The notes under the pieces were generated by a model. It saw nothing but the letters and a program-made list of their open reading frames with translations, had not been told where the DNA came from and ran no database searches. A stretch of DNA of 30,340 bases, from the NCBI GenBank assembly GCA_934476455.1, contig CAKSNY010000031.1, positions 1 to 30,340 of the forward strand, in the 5' to 3' direction. The DNA comes from an uncultured Clostridia bacterium. GTDB taxonomy: Bacteria > Bacillota > Clostridia > UMGS1883. Both the position numbers and the translations under genes were made by a program. Shown here one piece after another: positions 1 to 7,546 of the stretch; the first letter of the stretch is position 1, and every line of letters starts with the position of its first letter.

Positions 1-33
1 TTATTTGTTCTCATCATCAGCTTATTAAAACAG

Positions 34-3000
34 TTACTCTACATATAGTTTATTTTTTTCACATTTGTGCACCATAGTATCTAATTCAGTTAAAAGTGCA
101 TTTTTATATGCTTCAAAACCTAAGGCGCACAATTCATTTTTAGTAGAAAAATAAACTTCAGAATATTGTTTTAAAATCACTTTTACTCCTGCAACATTAG
201 CTAAAACATCCTTCCACAGCAATAACCTTTCTGCCGGCAAATTCAAAAAGTTATATATTAGTGTATCGTCAATTTCGCATGGCAAGATAGATTCTCTCAA
301 CTTTAACTCATCCATATCTAACAATCTATATATAGGAATAGAAAAAGCTGAACCCATTGCAACTCCTTTGAACAACGGAACATATACTAATTCCTTTTGC
401 TGGGTTTCAACATACCACCTGTTACTATCAAATATCAAAGCGTTTGAAAATGCTTTTCTCAGTAATAACACTGTTTTTGCATAGTTTTCTTCCAATGTAG
501 AATCACTAAGTAAATCAAATTCATCCAAAATATATATTTGGGTTTCTGTAGAGTGTACTTTGAAGTCACTGGTAGTGCTAAAGTTTGAGACGGTTTTTTC
601 AAAATAATCCTTGCCTTTTCTAAATTTTTGTTTTGCATCGTATGCAATCGCATAACCCTTTATAGGATTATCTAACACCGTCTTCCATACATTCATTAAA
701 GTCAACATATTTTGAATTTCCGCTATATCAAAATCATCCATCAATGTACTATAACTTGAAAACAAAGCACGATATTCATGTTGAAAATCAAGAAGATGTT
801 TTGCAGCAGTAAATAAATTATACATTGCTAAACGTGGATTTTTAACAGTATCTATAGATTTGTTTTTTACTCTTACAACTAAAACTTCTTGAAACTGATT
901 GTAAAAGTTTTCTAGCGAAGTATATGTTTCACTCAAATACTTCCTAAACTTTTTGTATTTTTCAAGAGACAACAATTGTAATAAGGGATAATCTTCACCT
1001 GACGGTAGTTTTTTTGTACTTTCAGTATGTAAACAATATGGATCAACTGCTGATTTTGGCAATCTATTTTCTGCGAAAACATGTCTGCTAAACACTCGCA
1101 TTTTTGATACTACCTTATCCCAACGTTCTTTGTTAAGATTCTTTTTCTTATACAAATCATCAATACATTTGATAGTATCTAACACCAAATCATTTGCATC
1201 TATTCTTAACTCATCTATTTTTGCTACATACTCATTCCAAGAATCCGGTCTCAACTCAAAATCTATTCTTGTTTTCACCCAAGCGTTTATATCAGACATC
1301 CACTGTATATGTCTATTCTTTTTTTCGATTCTCAATTTATAGTCCAACGGCTTAATACCTAAGTCATCAACAATATTTACACCTATTAATTCGATGTCAA
1401 TGTATTCTTTGTCAGGGTATATCTGTTGTAAAATATCAAGCATCTTTATGCGCCAGTATTGATTTTGATTTTTTTCTATTTCAATATTTTGTTCTGATGA
1501 GTCCTTAACAAACGGTGGAATAAATTTACAACAAACCTCATCATTGTTTTTATGAAAATATATCACCTGAAATTCTTTTATCAAACGTTCAATAAGTGTA
1601 TCCTCAGCAATGTTGTAATACTCTAATAATTCAGGATATTCCGACAGTCCTCTAATGGCGTCTGCACGAGATTGTATATCACCGCGTTTCATCTCATTCA
1701 ACATCTGTTCGATTTCATAATTAAGATTTATTTTGATTTCTCTCTTGGAACACCAAAATAAAGAGTAGCCAAATAATGTCCACCCTTCATCTGTATTTGG
1801 CATCGAAGAAGGAATGTTACTATTAGTCAAAAAGCAATCAGTAACTTTATAATCGAGCATAAGTGAAGTAAGGGATGTTTTTGTTTCTTCTATAGCTTGT
1901 ATCATAGAATCACGATTAATGTTAGGTAACCCTAACAACATACTTTCAGCTATGATTTCATTTGGACGATCTAACCCTGTGAAATCAAGTGGAATGAAAC
2001 AAAGCCAACCTTTTCCGCGTTTTTTAATTAAATTACTAATGCAATTCGCGTTGTCTTCCACATATCTTTTTACATCAAGCCATAGCATTACTTTTAAAAC
2101 ATTCCCATAAGATATCCAATCAGAAAATGTCAATTTTGCGATTTTTTCAATTGCTATTAAATCATATTTATGGTTAGTAAAATAATCTAAAAGAATAACC
2201 TTACTATTAGTTGATTCAACACATTTCAGTGCCGAAATAACCATTTTGTCTGAGTTATCACCAATTAATTTGCACAAAATATCGTATATTATTTTTGCTC
2301 GCACAGGATGAAGAACTTCTATTCTGTTTCCATCATCGATTACTCTTATTAAATATTCATCACATAACCGTTGTACGGCAGAAAACATTGAATCACATGA
2401 TATCTCGTTTTTTACATGTTCAAAATCAACAGAACATCCTAAACGTCCTGTAAAACAAACTATATTTAGCAAGTTCAACCAAGAATCAGGAACTCGTTCT
2501 TGCAATAGTGTGTTTACCTGTTCAGATAATCTCTGAGTCAATGTCTGATTGTTTGTTAGCAAATAAACAAATTCAATCAATGGACCATTACCACCAAAAT
2601 TAATCCACGCCTCATCAAAACTTCTATGTTGGGAATGAGGATTTCCTGCTGTAAAATTATCATATATTGTTTTAGCCTCTTCTTTTGTCAATTGCAATTC
2701 TATGATATCATACAAGATGGCTTTACCACTTATTCTAGTCGCATTATAATCTTCATCTCTTATTGATATTAATACCGGAACGGCTAGCCCACGCGTTTGT
2801 AATTCTTGCAACAAAAATGCCCAATTATACTCTCCCGGTATAACATCAATATAAACAACTAAATTTTCACAATGCTTATTTAAAGCTAAAAGAGCAGTTA
2901 CAAGATTTTGTGCTTGTGATTCAGAGGCGATTGAACGAACGCAAAACACAAATTCTTCCGAAAACTTATCAATTAGATATCTATAACAAAGAGTAGATTT

Positions 3001-3882
3001 ACCTTGTCCAGAAACACCTTTAACAACAGCAACTCCAGTATGAGTAATGGCAGCATCTATTTTTTCTATCCATGATTTTCTATAAAAATCCAAACCCATT
3101 CTAATGTGAGTTGGATGGGCAGAAATACCCTGAGAATATTCATATTGTATTTGTGCACTTTCTTTATTGATATTAAATTCAGTTAACCTTACTAGTGATT
3201 TATCATATTCTTTATAATATCCGTCAAGTGCTGCTATATCAGTTCCAATTTTATGCATTCTATCTTTCCATAATGCTAAACTAGTGTAACTTTTAGAATT
3301 GGAAAGATTTGATATATACTGAATTAGCAATAATCGAGCTATATCTGGTGCAGGCATAACTGGAACATATTCTTGAATTTGATTTTTTATGTTTTCCTCT
3401 AACTCATTTATACTTACTTTTTCAAATGTAATTGATTCGAGCAACCATTTTGCATCCGAAGTAGAAACATTGTGATTTTCTTCTAATTTTCTTATTAATT
3501 TGTCTTTTGCTCCCAACACACCCTTACTAAAGTCTAATAATTCCGTTCCAAGTTCTCCAAAATAAACTATTTTAATACACTTGAATTTCGAATATTGTGC
3601 ATGTAAACTACACATTCGTTTAAAAAAGCCTTCGCCACTTTTGGAAGTTTTGGTGGATGCCAGACTTGATATAGTAAGCGCTGACGATATATTTTTCACT
3701 TGCACAGCTTCAATTACATTTTCCCCGTTTTTTATTATTAGATCTTCGATATCCTCAGGATAATAATCATATCCCTTGTCATCATTTATAAGCCTAGAAG
3801 CGATATACAATGTCTGAGAAGAAAATCCCTTCCATGCCGATTGTGCCCCTATATCTGATTTCAAAAACGAATTATTCATCAT
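34..3882 (-). CDS. STAND-type NTPase with N-terminal Cap4/DUF4297-like nuclease domain, probable anti-phage defence protein
   Basis: The protein has 1282 residues. Residues 15-63 resemble the Cap4/DUF4297 dsDNA-nuclease family: a KGFSSQTLYIASRLI-type helix, then PEDIEDL (Asp47) and EAVQVK (Glu58, Gln61, Lys63), which fits a PD-(D/E)xK fold with a QxK ending. A Walker A motif, GVSGQGKS, lies at 289-296, and a Walker B-like LVVYIDV at 341-347. The remaining ~900 residues look helical and repeat-like and probably form the sensor. In Avs and related STAND defence proteins, phage-protein binding by the C-terminus triggers oligomerisation and activates the N-terminal effector; applying that here is inference. 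The start is a double ATG (3877-3882) with only a weak GGGTAGG-like site upstream. The helical-protein gene ends 25 bp upstream, so the two are probably one operon. The block is strikingly AT-rich compared with DNA to its right, suggesting transfer. A specific Avs subtype cannot be assigned by eye. Confidence 0.75.
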   Translation of the reverse strand: MMNNSFLKSDIGAQSAWKGFSSQTLYIASRLINDDKGYDYYPEDIEDLIIKNGENVIEAVQVKNISSALTISSLASTKTSKSGEGFFKRMCSLHAQYSKFKCIKIVYFGELGTELLDFSKGVLGAKDKLIRKLEENHNVSTSDAKWLLESITFEKVSINELEENIKNQIQEYVPVMPAPDIARLLLIQYISNLSNSKSYTSLALWKDRMHKIGTDIAALDGYYKEYDKSLVRLTEFNINKESAQIQYEYSQGISAHPTHIRMGLDFYRKSWIEKIDAAITHTGVAVVKGVSGQGKSTLCYRYLIDKFSEEFVFCVRSIASESQAQNLVTALLALNKHCENLVVYIDVIPGEYNWAFLLQELQTRGLAVPVLISIRDEDYNATRISGKAILYDIIELQLTKEEAKTIYDNFTAGNPHSQHRSFDEAWINFGGNGPLIEFVYLLTNNQTLTQRLSEQVNTLLQERVPDSWLNLLNIVCFTGRLGCSVDFEHVKNEISCDSMFSAVQRLCDEYLIRVIDDGNRIEVLHPVRAKIIYDILCKLIGDNSDKMVISALKCVESTNSKVILLDYFTNHKYDLIAIEKIAKLTFSDWISYGNVLKVMLWLDVKRYVEDNANCISNLIKKRGKGWLCFIPLDFTGLDRPNEIIAESMLLGLPNINRDSMIQAIEETKTSLTSLMLDYKVTDCFLTNSNIPSSMPNTDEGWTLFGYSLFWCSKREIKINLNYEIEQMLNEMKRGDIQSRADAIRGLSEYPELLEYYNIAEDTLIERLIKEFQVIYFHKNNDEVCCKFIPPFVKDSSEQNIEIEKNQNQYWRIKMLDILQQIYPDKEYIDIELIGVNIVDDLGIKPLDYKLRIEKKNRHIQWMSDINAWVKTRIDFELRPDSWNEYVAKIDELRIDANDLVLDTIKCIDDLYKKKNLNKERWDKVVSKMRVFSRHVFAENRLPKSAVDPYCLHTESTKKLPSGEDYPLLQLLSLEKYKKFRKYLSETYTSLENFYNQFQEVLVVRVKNKSIDTVKNPRLAMYNLFTAAKHLLDFQHEYRALFSSYSTLMDDFDIAEIQNMLTLMNVWKTVLDNPIKGYAIAYDAKQKFRKGKDYFEKTVSNFSTTSDFKVHSTETQIYILDEFDLLSDSTLEENYAKTVLLLRKAFSNALIFDSNRWYVETQQKELVYVPLFKGVAMGSAFSIPIYRLLDMDELKLRESILPCEIDDTLIYNFLNLPAERLLLWKDVLANVAGVKVILKQYSEVYFSTKNELCALGFEAYKNALLTELDTMVHKCEKNKLYVE

Positions 3883-3907
3883 TGCATATTAACCTACCCA
3901 TTATAAA

Positions 3908-4693
3908 TTAAATCTTTATTCTACTTTTTCTACATTTGCTTAACTCATCAAGTTTTTCTTGACGTTCACATTTATAATCATAATATTTATCTATTTCTGC
4001 AAAATATTTAGAACATTGAAAATATGATTCGACAGTATCTCCGTTTCTTTCTACTATCCAATCTCCAACACACCAATTCGGTACTGCATGTAAACAAAGA
4101 ACAATAACAAGAGAAAGAACTTTCTCTATAAAATTATTTAATTGAAATAATTCCTCAGTTCCACCTAATCCTAATGTTTTTCCGATATTATCTAAATCTA
4201 ACCTTTCTTTTATTTGGACAGGGGTACAGTGAACATAATCACATAATATTCCATATTCTCGTTTTACGTCAGAAATAAATTGTCCTCTATATTCTTCGTC
4301 AAAAAAATGGAACTTTATCTCTTCAACCATAGAAATATTAGTGTCTTTCAATAACTTCTTATAAATTAAAAGTTGTTTATCAAAGCTCTCTCTTGAATAT
4401 TTTTGAGAAACCAAACAAGCCTTTACTGCTAATTCTAATATATATCGCAGTTCTCTTTTACAAGAATTAACAATTCCTTCATCCAACAAAACCTTTAAAC
4501 CAATTAAACTATGTATTAAATCATCTATTATAAATTTAAAAAACAAAGTGCCGGTAAAGCTTTTATGAATATTACAATTTACTTTTATAAACATTAATGG
4601 TCTAATTAAAGAATTTAAAATATCCACGCTCCGTGCATATTCAGTTTTATATTCATCACTTTCCAATTCTTTTTTTACATTTTCCCAACTCAT
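3908..4693 (-). CDS. Small all-helical protein preceding the STAND nuclease, possible HEPN-like partner
   Basis: This 261-residue protein has no signal peptide or membrane segment and is predicted to be nearly all helical. I do not recognise a named family. Two features recall HEPN-like or DUF5677-like helical proteins: a central helix with RELRYILELAVKACL (about residues 81-95) and a later CDYVHCT segment whose YVH could pair with an upstream Arg. A canonical Rx4-6H motif is not clear, so RNase activity is not claimed. It is the first gene of the minus-strand pair, ending 25 bp before the NTPase start, with the same AT-rich composition, so it is probably part of the same defence module. The ATG at 4691-4693 follows a TGGTGAT-like site. 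It could be an accessory effector, an immunity or regulatory partner, or a sensor. Confidence 0.6.
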   Translation of the reverse strand: MSWENVKKELESDEYKTEYARSVDILNSLIRPLMFIKVNCNIHKSFTGTLFFKFIIDDLIHSLIGLKVLLDEGIVNSCKRELRYILELAVKACLVSQKYSRESFDKQLLIYKKLLKDTNISMVEEIKFHFFDEEYRGQFISDVKREYGILCDYVHCTPVQIKERLDLDNIGKTLGLGGTEELFQLNNFIEKVLSLVIVLCLHAVPNWCVGDWIVERNGDTVESYFQCSKYFAEIDKYYDYKCERQEKLDELSKCRKSRIKI

Positions 4694-4709
4694 TCATATC
4701 ACCAATAAT

Positions 4710-4738
4710 ATTATACCATAAATTTCATAATAATACAA
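4710..4738 (-). promoter_or_regulatory. Likely promoter of the defence operon
   Basis: On the minus strand a perfect -10 TATAAT (4715 to 4710) lies 17 bp from a weak -35 TTGTAT (4738 to 4733), just upstream of the helical-protein start at 4693. The -10 is convincing; the -35 matches only three of six bases. Confidence 0.4.
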
Positions 4739-4808
4739 TTGGTATAGTAAACGAAAATATATATGTCGATTTTTGCGAATTGCAATCCAATCTGTTATAA
4801 ACACAAAA

Positions 4809-4829
4809 GCATAGGATATGCTCCTATGC
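4809..4829. repeat. 8-bp perfect inverted repeat between defence operon and cotJC fragment
   Basis: The arms GCATAGGA (4809-4816) and TCCTATGC (4822-4829) enclose a 5-nt loop. There is no following T-tract on either strand, so this is not a clear terminator. It sits 60-80 bp from the point where cotJC homology begins and could mark the end of the left-hand DNA block. Confidence 0.45.
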
Positions 4830-4890
4830 CTGATGATTACTAAGTTTTTTAGAATAAATAGCCGCCATTTTTTCCACTTTACTCAAACAT

Positions 4891-5235
4891 TTGGTGTACG
4901 GTGGACCCGACGGAGAACTGGGTGCATCTTTAAGATATTTAAGCCAAAGATTTTCAATGCCAAACGATATTGCGAAGGCAACGCTTAACGATATAGGTAC
5001 TGAGGAGCTTGGGCATCTTGAAATGGTAGGAACGATAGTTTACCAGCTGACACGAAATTTAACCGAAAAGCAGATTCAGGAAAGCGGATTTGACGCGTAT
5101 TTTGTAGATCACGGAACAGGTATTTTTCCGGCATCTGCGGCAGGCGTTCCGTTTTCGGCAGGGGCAATAGCCTCTAAAGGTGATGTAATAGCAGACCTTA
5201 ACGAGGACCTTGCAGCAGACGCTGCAACAGTGTAA
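4891..5235 (+). pseudogene. cotJC: CotJC-type manganese catalase, left (N-proximal) fragment
   Basis: CotJC is a dimanganese catalase-like protein of the spore coat in Bacilli and Clostridia, usually about 190 residues. CotJC-like sequence starts at the TAC codon 4897 with YGGPDGELGASLRYLSQRF and continues through GTEELGHLEM, which carries Glu and His metal ligands, and YFVDHGTG to DLNEDLAA at 5217. It then stops resembling the family: the frame reads D-A-A-T-V and ends at 5235. The C-terminal remainder lies at 17640-17762 in the same orientation. The 5' end is missing too: an in-frame stop lies at 4855-4857, the ~33 N-terminal residues of the family are absent, and there is no ribosome binding site before the nominal TTG. 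Break at 5218 is explained by the recombinase element; the break near 4893 is separate. Confidence 0.85.
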
Positions 5236-5242
5236 GAGCAAC
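5195..5242. other. attL of the serine-recombinase element
   Basis: The core TTGCAGCAGA lies at 5210-5219 and the inferred GA crossover at 5218-5219. A 7-bp dyad, TTGCAGC (5210-5216) and GCTGCAA (5221-5227), is centred exactly on GA. The right half (5220-5242) belongs to the element and includes AAGAGCAAC at 5234-5242, the outer arm that matches GTTGTTCTT at the other element end. The left half is the cotJC coding sequence. Confidence 0.75.
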
Positions 5243-5423
5243 CTTTTACAAAAAAATACGATAGGACAAGCCGCTCTTAACACCTAAAAACCACATAAGC
5301 AGTTACAATTAAAATGGAAAAGATATATCACAGACCGGTTCTTGCAGATTATATCGTTTGCTACACAACGTGGAAAAGAAAGCAAATAGCCCTGTTTCTG
5401 TGCTGTGAAATTCAATTATTATA

Positions 5424-5452
5424 TTGACATATACAAAAATATACGGTATTAT
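5424..5452 (+). promoter_or_regulatory. Promoter of the toxin-antitoxin operon
   Basis: A perfect -35 TTGACA (5424-5429) and a -10 TATTAT (5447-5452, five of six) are separated by 17 bp. They lie 56 bp upstream of the antitoxin ATG, which has an AAGGGG ribosome binding site at 5494-5499. The 5243-5423 stretch before it shows no supported gene. AT-rich repeats around the -10 may be the autoregulatory operator usual for Phd-type antitoxins. Confidence 0.6.
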
Positions 5453-5507
5453 TATAGTAATAAAAAGATATAATAAAAGTATAATATTTGTATAAGGGGT
5501 TGATTTT

Positions 5508-5786
5508 ATGAATATCAGACCGTCAGCAGCAATCAGAAACAATTACAATGATATTTCAAACTACTGCAAAGAAACAGGTGAACCTGTGTACTTAACGAAA
5601 AACGGCGAAGGCGATTTGGTGGTTATGGATATTGAAACCTTTTCAAGACGAGAAAAGATGCTTAAATTAAGAGAAGAACTCATTGCAGCAGAGGAAGAAA
5701 GGCTTATGGGAAAAAAAGGGTACTCAGTTGACGAACTTGACAAAATGCTTGGCGATGCAGCGTCAGAGGTGAGTCGTGTCGGATAA
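5508..5786 (+). CDS. Type II antitoxin, Phd/YefM family
   Basis: This 92-residue protein has the Phd/YefM N-terminal DNA-binding fold: it begins MNIRPSAAIRNNYNDISNYC, followed by GEPVYLTKNGEGDLVVMDIETF, the family's typical strand-turn-strand signature (residues 25-45). The C-terminal half is charged and helical (REKMLKLREELIAAEEERL), as expected for the toxin-wrapping segment. By family knowledge it represses its own operon and neutralises the downstream toxin. The stop overlaps the toxin start by 11 bp, indicating coupled translation. It has its own strong promoter and an AAGGGG site 8 nt before ATG. It sits close to the left end of the element, where it could stabilise the element against loss after excision. 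Confidence 0.85.
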   Translation: MNIRPSAAIRNNYNDISNYCKETGEPVYLTKNGEGDLVVMDIETFSRREKMLKLREELIAAEEERLMGKKGYSVDELDKMLGDAASEVSRVG

Positions 5787-6087
5787 GAAGTATAATGTTA
5801 TAGTTTCTGACAAGGCTGCGTCAATGCTTGTAAATCATGTCAGGTTTTTAGCGAATGTTTCACCTGAATCCGCTAAAAGGCTGCATAAGGTTATTATCAC
5901 AGAAATAAGAGCTTTGGAATTTATGCCTGAAAGTTATCCGTGGCTTAGCTGTGATGAGATTCCTGCAAATAAATACAGAAAAAAACTTGCGGCAAAAAGG
6001 TATCTTTTAATCTATCAAATTAAGGACAGCACAGTTTATGTCGATTATGTCATGGATTGCAGACAAGACTATAAATGGTTATTATGA
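5776..6087 (+). CDS. Type II toxin, RelE/ParE superfamily
   Basis: This 103-residue basic protein shows the RelE/ParE pattern: an N-terminal strand (KYNVIVSDKAASML), two helices covering residues 15-45 (VNHVRFLANVSPESAKRLHKVI), then KYRKKLAAKRYLLIYQI and a final VYVDYVMDCRQDYKWLL strand-helix end. ParE members poison gyrase and RelE members cleave ribosome-bound mRNA; residues visible here do not decide which. The start is GTG at 5776, inside the antitoxin gene and preceded by AGAGGTGAG, so translation is probably coupled. The frame is intact and of normal length, so the toxin is presumably active and controlled by the upstream antitoxin. Confidence 0.82.
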   Translation: MSDKKYNVIVSDKAASMLVNHVRFLANVSPESAKRLHKVIITEIRALEFMPESYPWLSCDEIPANKYRKKLAAKRYLLIYQIKDSTVYVDYVMDCRQDYKWLL

Positions 6088-6250
6088 ATCAAATAAACGG
6101 GAGCAATTAAGTGTAACATGAAGTGCACCGGTTCGTACAGACAGCACAAAAAAAGAGTGCCTATGGCATCAAAATATTGGGGCAATCCCTCATTTTGTGT
6201 AAACCTCAAATTAGACTCCGAAATGATAATATAATCTAAGTGTTTTTTGT

Positions 6251-6281
6251 GGGCTGAGAGCCGGATTTCGGCTTTCAGCCC
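6251..6281. repeat. Stem-loop downstream of the toxin gene
   Basis: The arms GGGCTGAGAGCCG (6251-6263) and CGGCTTTCAGCCC (6269-6281) pair at 12 of 13 positions plus one G-T, with a 5-nt loop. Only a poor T-run follows (TTAGCTGTAATTT), so it is terminator-like but not certain. The 6088-6250 stretch before it holds no ORF that I can support. Confidence 0.45.
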
Positions 6282-6316
6282 TTAGCTGTAATTTAGCATG
6301 AAATTGCCGGCATGTC

Positions 6317-6354
6317 AAGGGCGCCCTCAAGCGAGGGCGCCCTTGCTTTTGTTT
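6317..6354 (+). terminator. Strong rho-independent terminator
   Basis: A perfect 12-bp GC-rich stem, AAGGGCGCCCTC (6317-6328) with GAGGGCGCCCTT (6333-6344), has an AAGC tetraloop and is followed by GCTTTTGTTT. It would stop transcription from the toxin-antitoxin side and directly abuts the CBM9-like remnant. Confidence 0.75.
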
Positions 6355-6377
6355 ATGCGGTAACCGGTTTATACAAA

Positions 6378-6602
6378 ATGAGGGATCACCATAATTTATA
6401 CTATGAACTGCCGTTTTCCTTGCTGCGCTTGCTTTTTCCCGATTTTAAGCCGATGGGTCATAAGCGCGCAAACTTCTATAAATGCGGCGATTTAACCAAG
6501 CATGAGCACTATATTTCATGGAACAGCGTGGAATGTGAAGAGCCCGATTTCCACCGTCCCAAATATTTCTGCGAGCTTATCTTTTCGGAAAGGAAACTAT
6601 AA
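6378..6602 (+). pseudogene. C-terminal remnant of a CBM9-like carbohydrate-binding protein
   Basis: About 75 codons read LYYELPFSLLRLLFPDF, then GHKRANFYKCGD, HYISWNSVECEEPDFHRP and YFCELIF. I recognise this as the C-terminal end of a family of 'carbohydrate-binding family 9-like' (DOMON/CBM9-type) proteins, in which FYKCGD and PDFHRPEYFGEL are typical. The rest of the gene is missing: a terminator hairpin lies immediately upstream, no ribosome binding site precedes the ATG at 6378, and an intact family member would be roughly three times longer. The fragment is convergent with the DeoR gene, 17 bp away. It indicates that the cargo once belonged to a larger carbohydrate locus. Confidence 0.65.
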
Positions 6603-6619
6603 AATACAGAAGCTTATGC

Positions 6620-7387
6620 CTATACCGACTCAATCATTTCAATGCCTTTTTTCCCGAGCTTTCGGAAAACGCTCTTGTCGGCGCAGTAATCCGTTACAAT
6701 TGCATCTATATTGCTTAGATCCGAGATTTTAATAAATGCGGTTCTGCCTATTTTGCTGTGGTCGGCAACAACTGTTGTGCGGTTGCTTCGCTGCATCATA
6801 GCCTTGCAGATTTCAGCCTCCTGGTAATAAAATGTTGAAATACCTTTGTTCGGGTCAATGCCGTCAACCGACATAATGAACATATCGGCGGTATACTGTT
6901 CAAGCTCTTTTAATGCGGTAACACCGTATGTAAACTGAAAATTGCTGTCAACATCGCCCCCGAGCAGAATTATTTTCAAGTTCGGGTTCTGCGCTCCCTC
7001 TAAGGCAAGAGCAATTGAATTTGTAACAATCGTTACCTTTTTGTCCCCGATTGCACGCATAACGTAAATCGGAGTGGTACCGGCATTCATAATCAGCGTA
7101 TCGGAATCCTTGACCGATTCGCTGATTTTTTTTGCAATGGCACTTTTTTCGTTTGTGTTTGTGTTCAGCCGCTGCATAAGACTCATATCGTAATATGATT
7201 TGTAGCTTGTGATTGCTCCGCCGTGAACACGCGCCAAAAGACCTTGCTTTTCAAGCTCTGACAGGTCGGCTCGGATTGCAACCACGGATATATTAAACAG
7301 CTCGCTGAGTTCATTTACGCTCACGCGTCCTTTTTCATTTATCAGTTCAACAATTTTGTTGCGGCGCTCCTGTAGTGTCAGCTGCAT
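6620..7387 (-). CDS. DeoR-family sugar-phosphate-responsive transcriptional repressor
   Basis: This 255-residue protein has an N-terminal winged helix at residues 4-56, with the DeoR signature VSVNELSELFNISVVAIRADLSELE and the closing GLLARVHGGA. The C-terminal DeoRC sensor (about 75-235) is a ribose-isomerase-like fold with the GTTPIYVMRAI and VTIVTNS motifs that normally bind a phosphorylated sugar. I use the ATG at 7385-7387 because an AGGAGGG site lies directly upstream; a longer in-frame start would add an unrelated 48-residue extension crossing the divergent promoter. The gene is divergent from the catabolic operon, so it very likely represses that operon through the AAACGAAACATA repeats at 7499-7532 and is relieved by a pathway intermediate. 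Confidence 0.88.
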   Translation of the reverse strand: MQLTLQERRNKIVELINEKGRVSVNELSELFNISVVAIRADLSELEKQGLLARVHGGAITSYKSYYDMSLMQRLNTNTNEKSAIAKKISESVKDSDTLIMNAGTTPIYVMRAIGDKKVTIVTNSIALALEGAQNPNLKIILLGGDVDSNFQFTYGVTALKELEQYTADMFIMSVDGIDPNKGISTFYYQEAEICKAMMQRSNRTTVVADHSKIGRTAFIKISDLSNIDAIVTDYCADKSVFRKLGKKGIEMIESV

Positions 7388-7457
7388 ACAAAACCCTCCT
7401 TTATCTGTAAGTATCATACCATTAGCCTTTAAAAATGTCAACTGCGATATATTTGTA

Positions 7458-7486
7458 TTGACAAAACACATAAGTTGTGATATATT
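7458..7486 (+). promoter_or_regulatory. Promoter of the eight-gene sugar operon
   Basis: A perfect -35 TTGACA (7458-7463), a 17-bp spacer and -10 TATATT (7481-7486) precede the first operon gene (ATG 7547, AAAGGAG site at 7533-7539). The 160-bp divergent gap with the DeoR gene also contains the candidate operators. Confidence 0.7.
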
Positions 7487-7498
7487 AAAAAAGAAGTT

Positions 7499-7532
7499 AA
7501 ACGAAACATATAAAGAAATAAAACGAAACATA
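7499..7532. promoter_or_regulatory. Candidate DeoR operator: direct repeat AAACGAAACATA
   Basis: The 12-mer AAACGAAACATA occurs at 7499-7510 and again at 7521-7532, a 22-bp register (about two helical turns), with a related AAAGAAATA between. Direct CGAAA-containing repeats are a known operator style for DeoR-family repressors of sugar operons. They lie just downstream of the -10, where bound repressor would block initiation or clearance. Confidence 0.55.
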
Positions 7533-7546
7533 AAAGGAGCGCTGAA

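Noticed and set aside
5313..5427. A ~37-codon ORF (MEKIYHRPVLADYIVCY...) near the left element end
   Set aside because: It has no ribosome binding site and no recognisable family, and it ends within the toxin-antitoxin promoter.
6104..6250. A transposase remnant downstream of the toxin
   Set aside because: Short readable pieces exist (e.g. near 6150-6210), but none matches a transposase motif well enough to call.
7388..7531. An N-terminally extended DeoR start at 7531
   Set aside because: The extension crosses the divergent promoter and operator repeats and has no family similarity; ATG at 7387 has an AGGAGGG site and gives the normal DeoR N-terminus.
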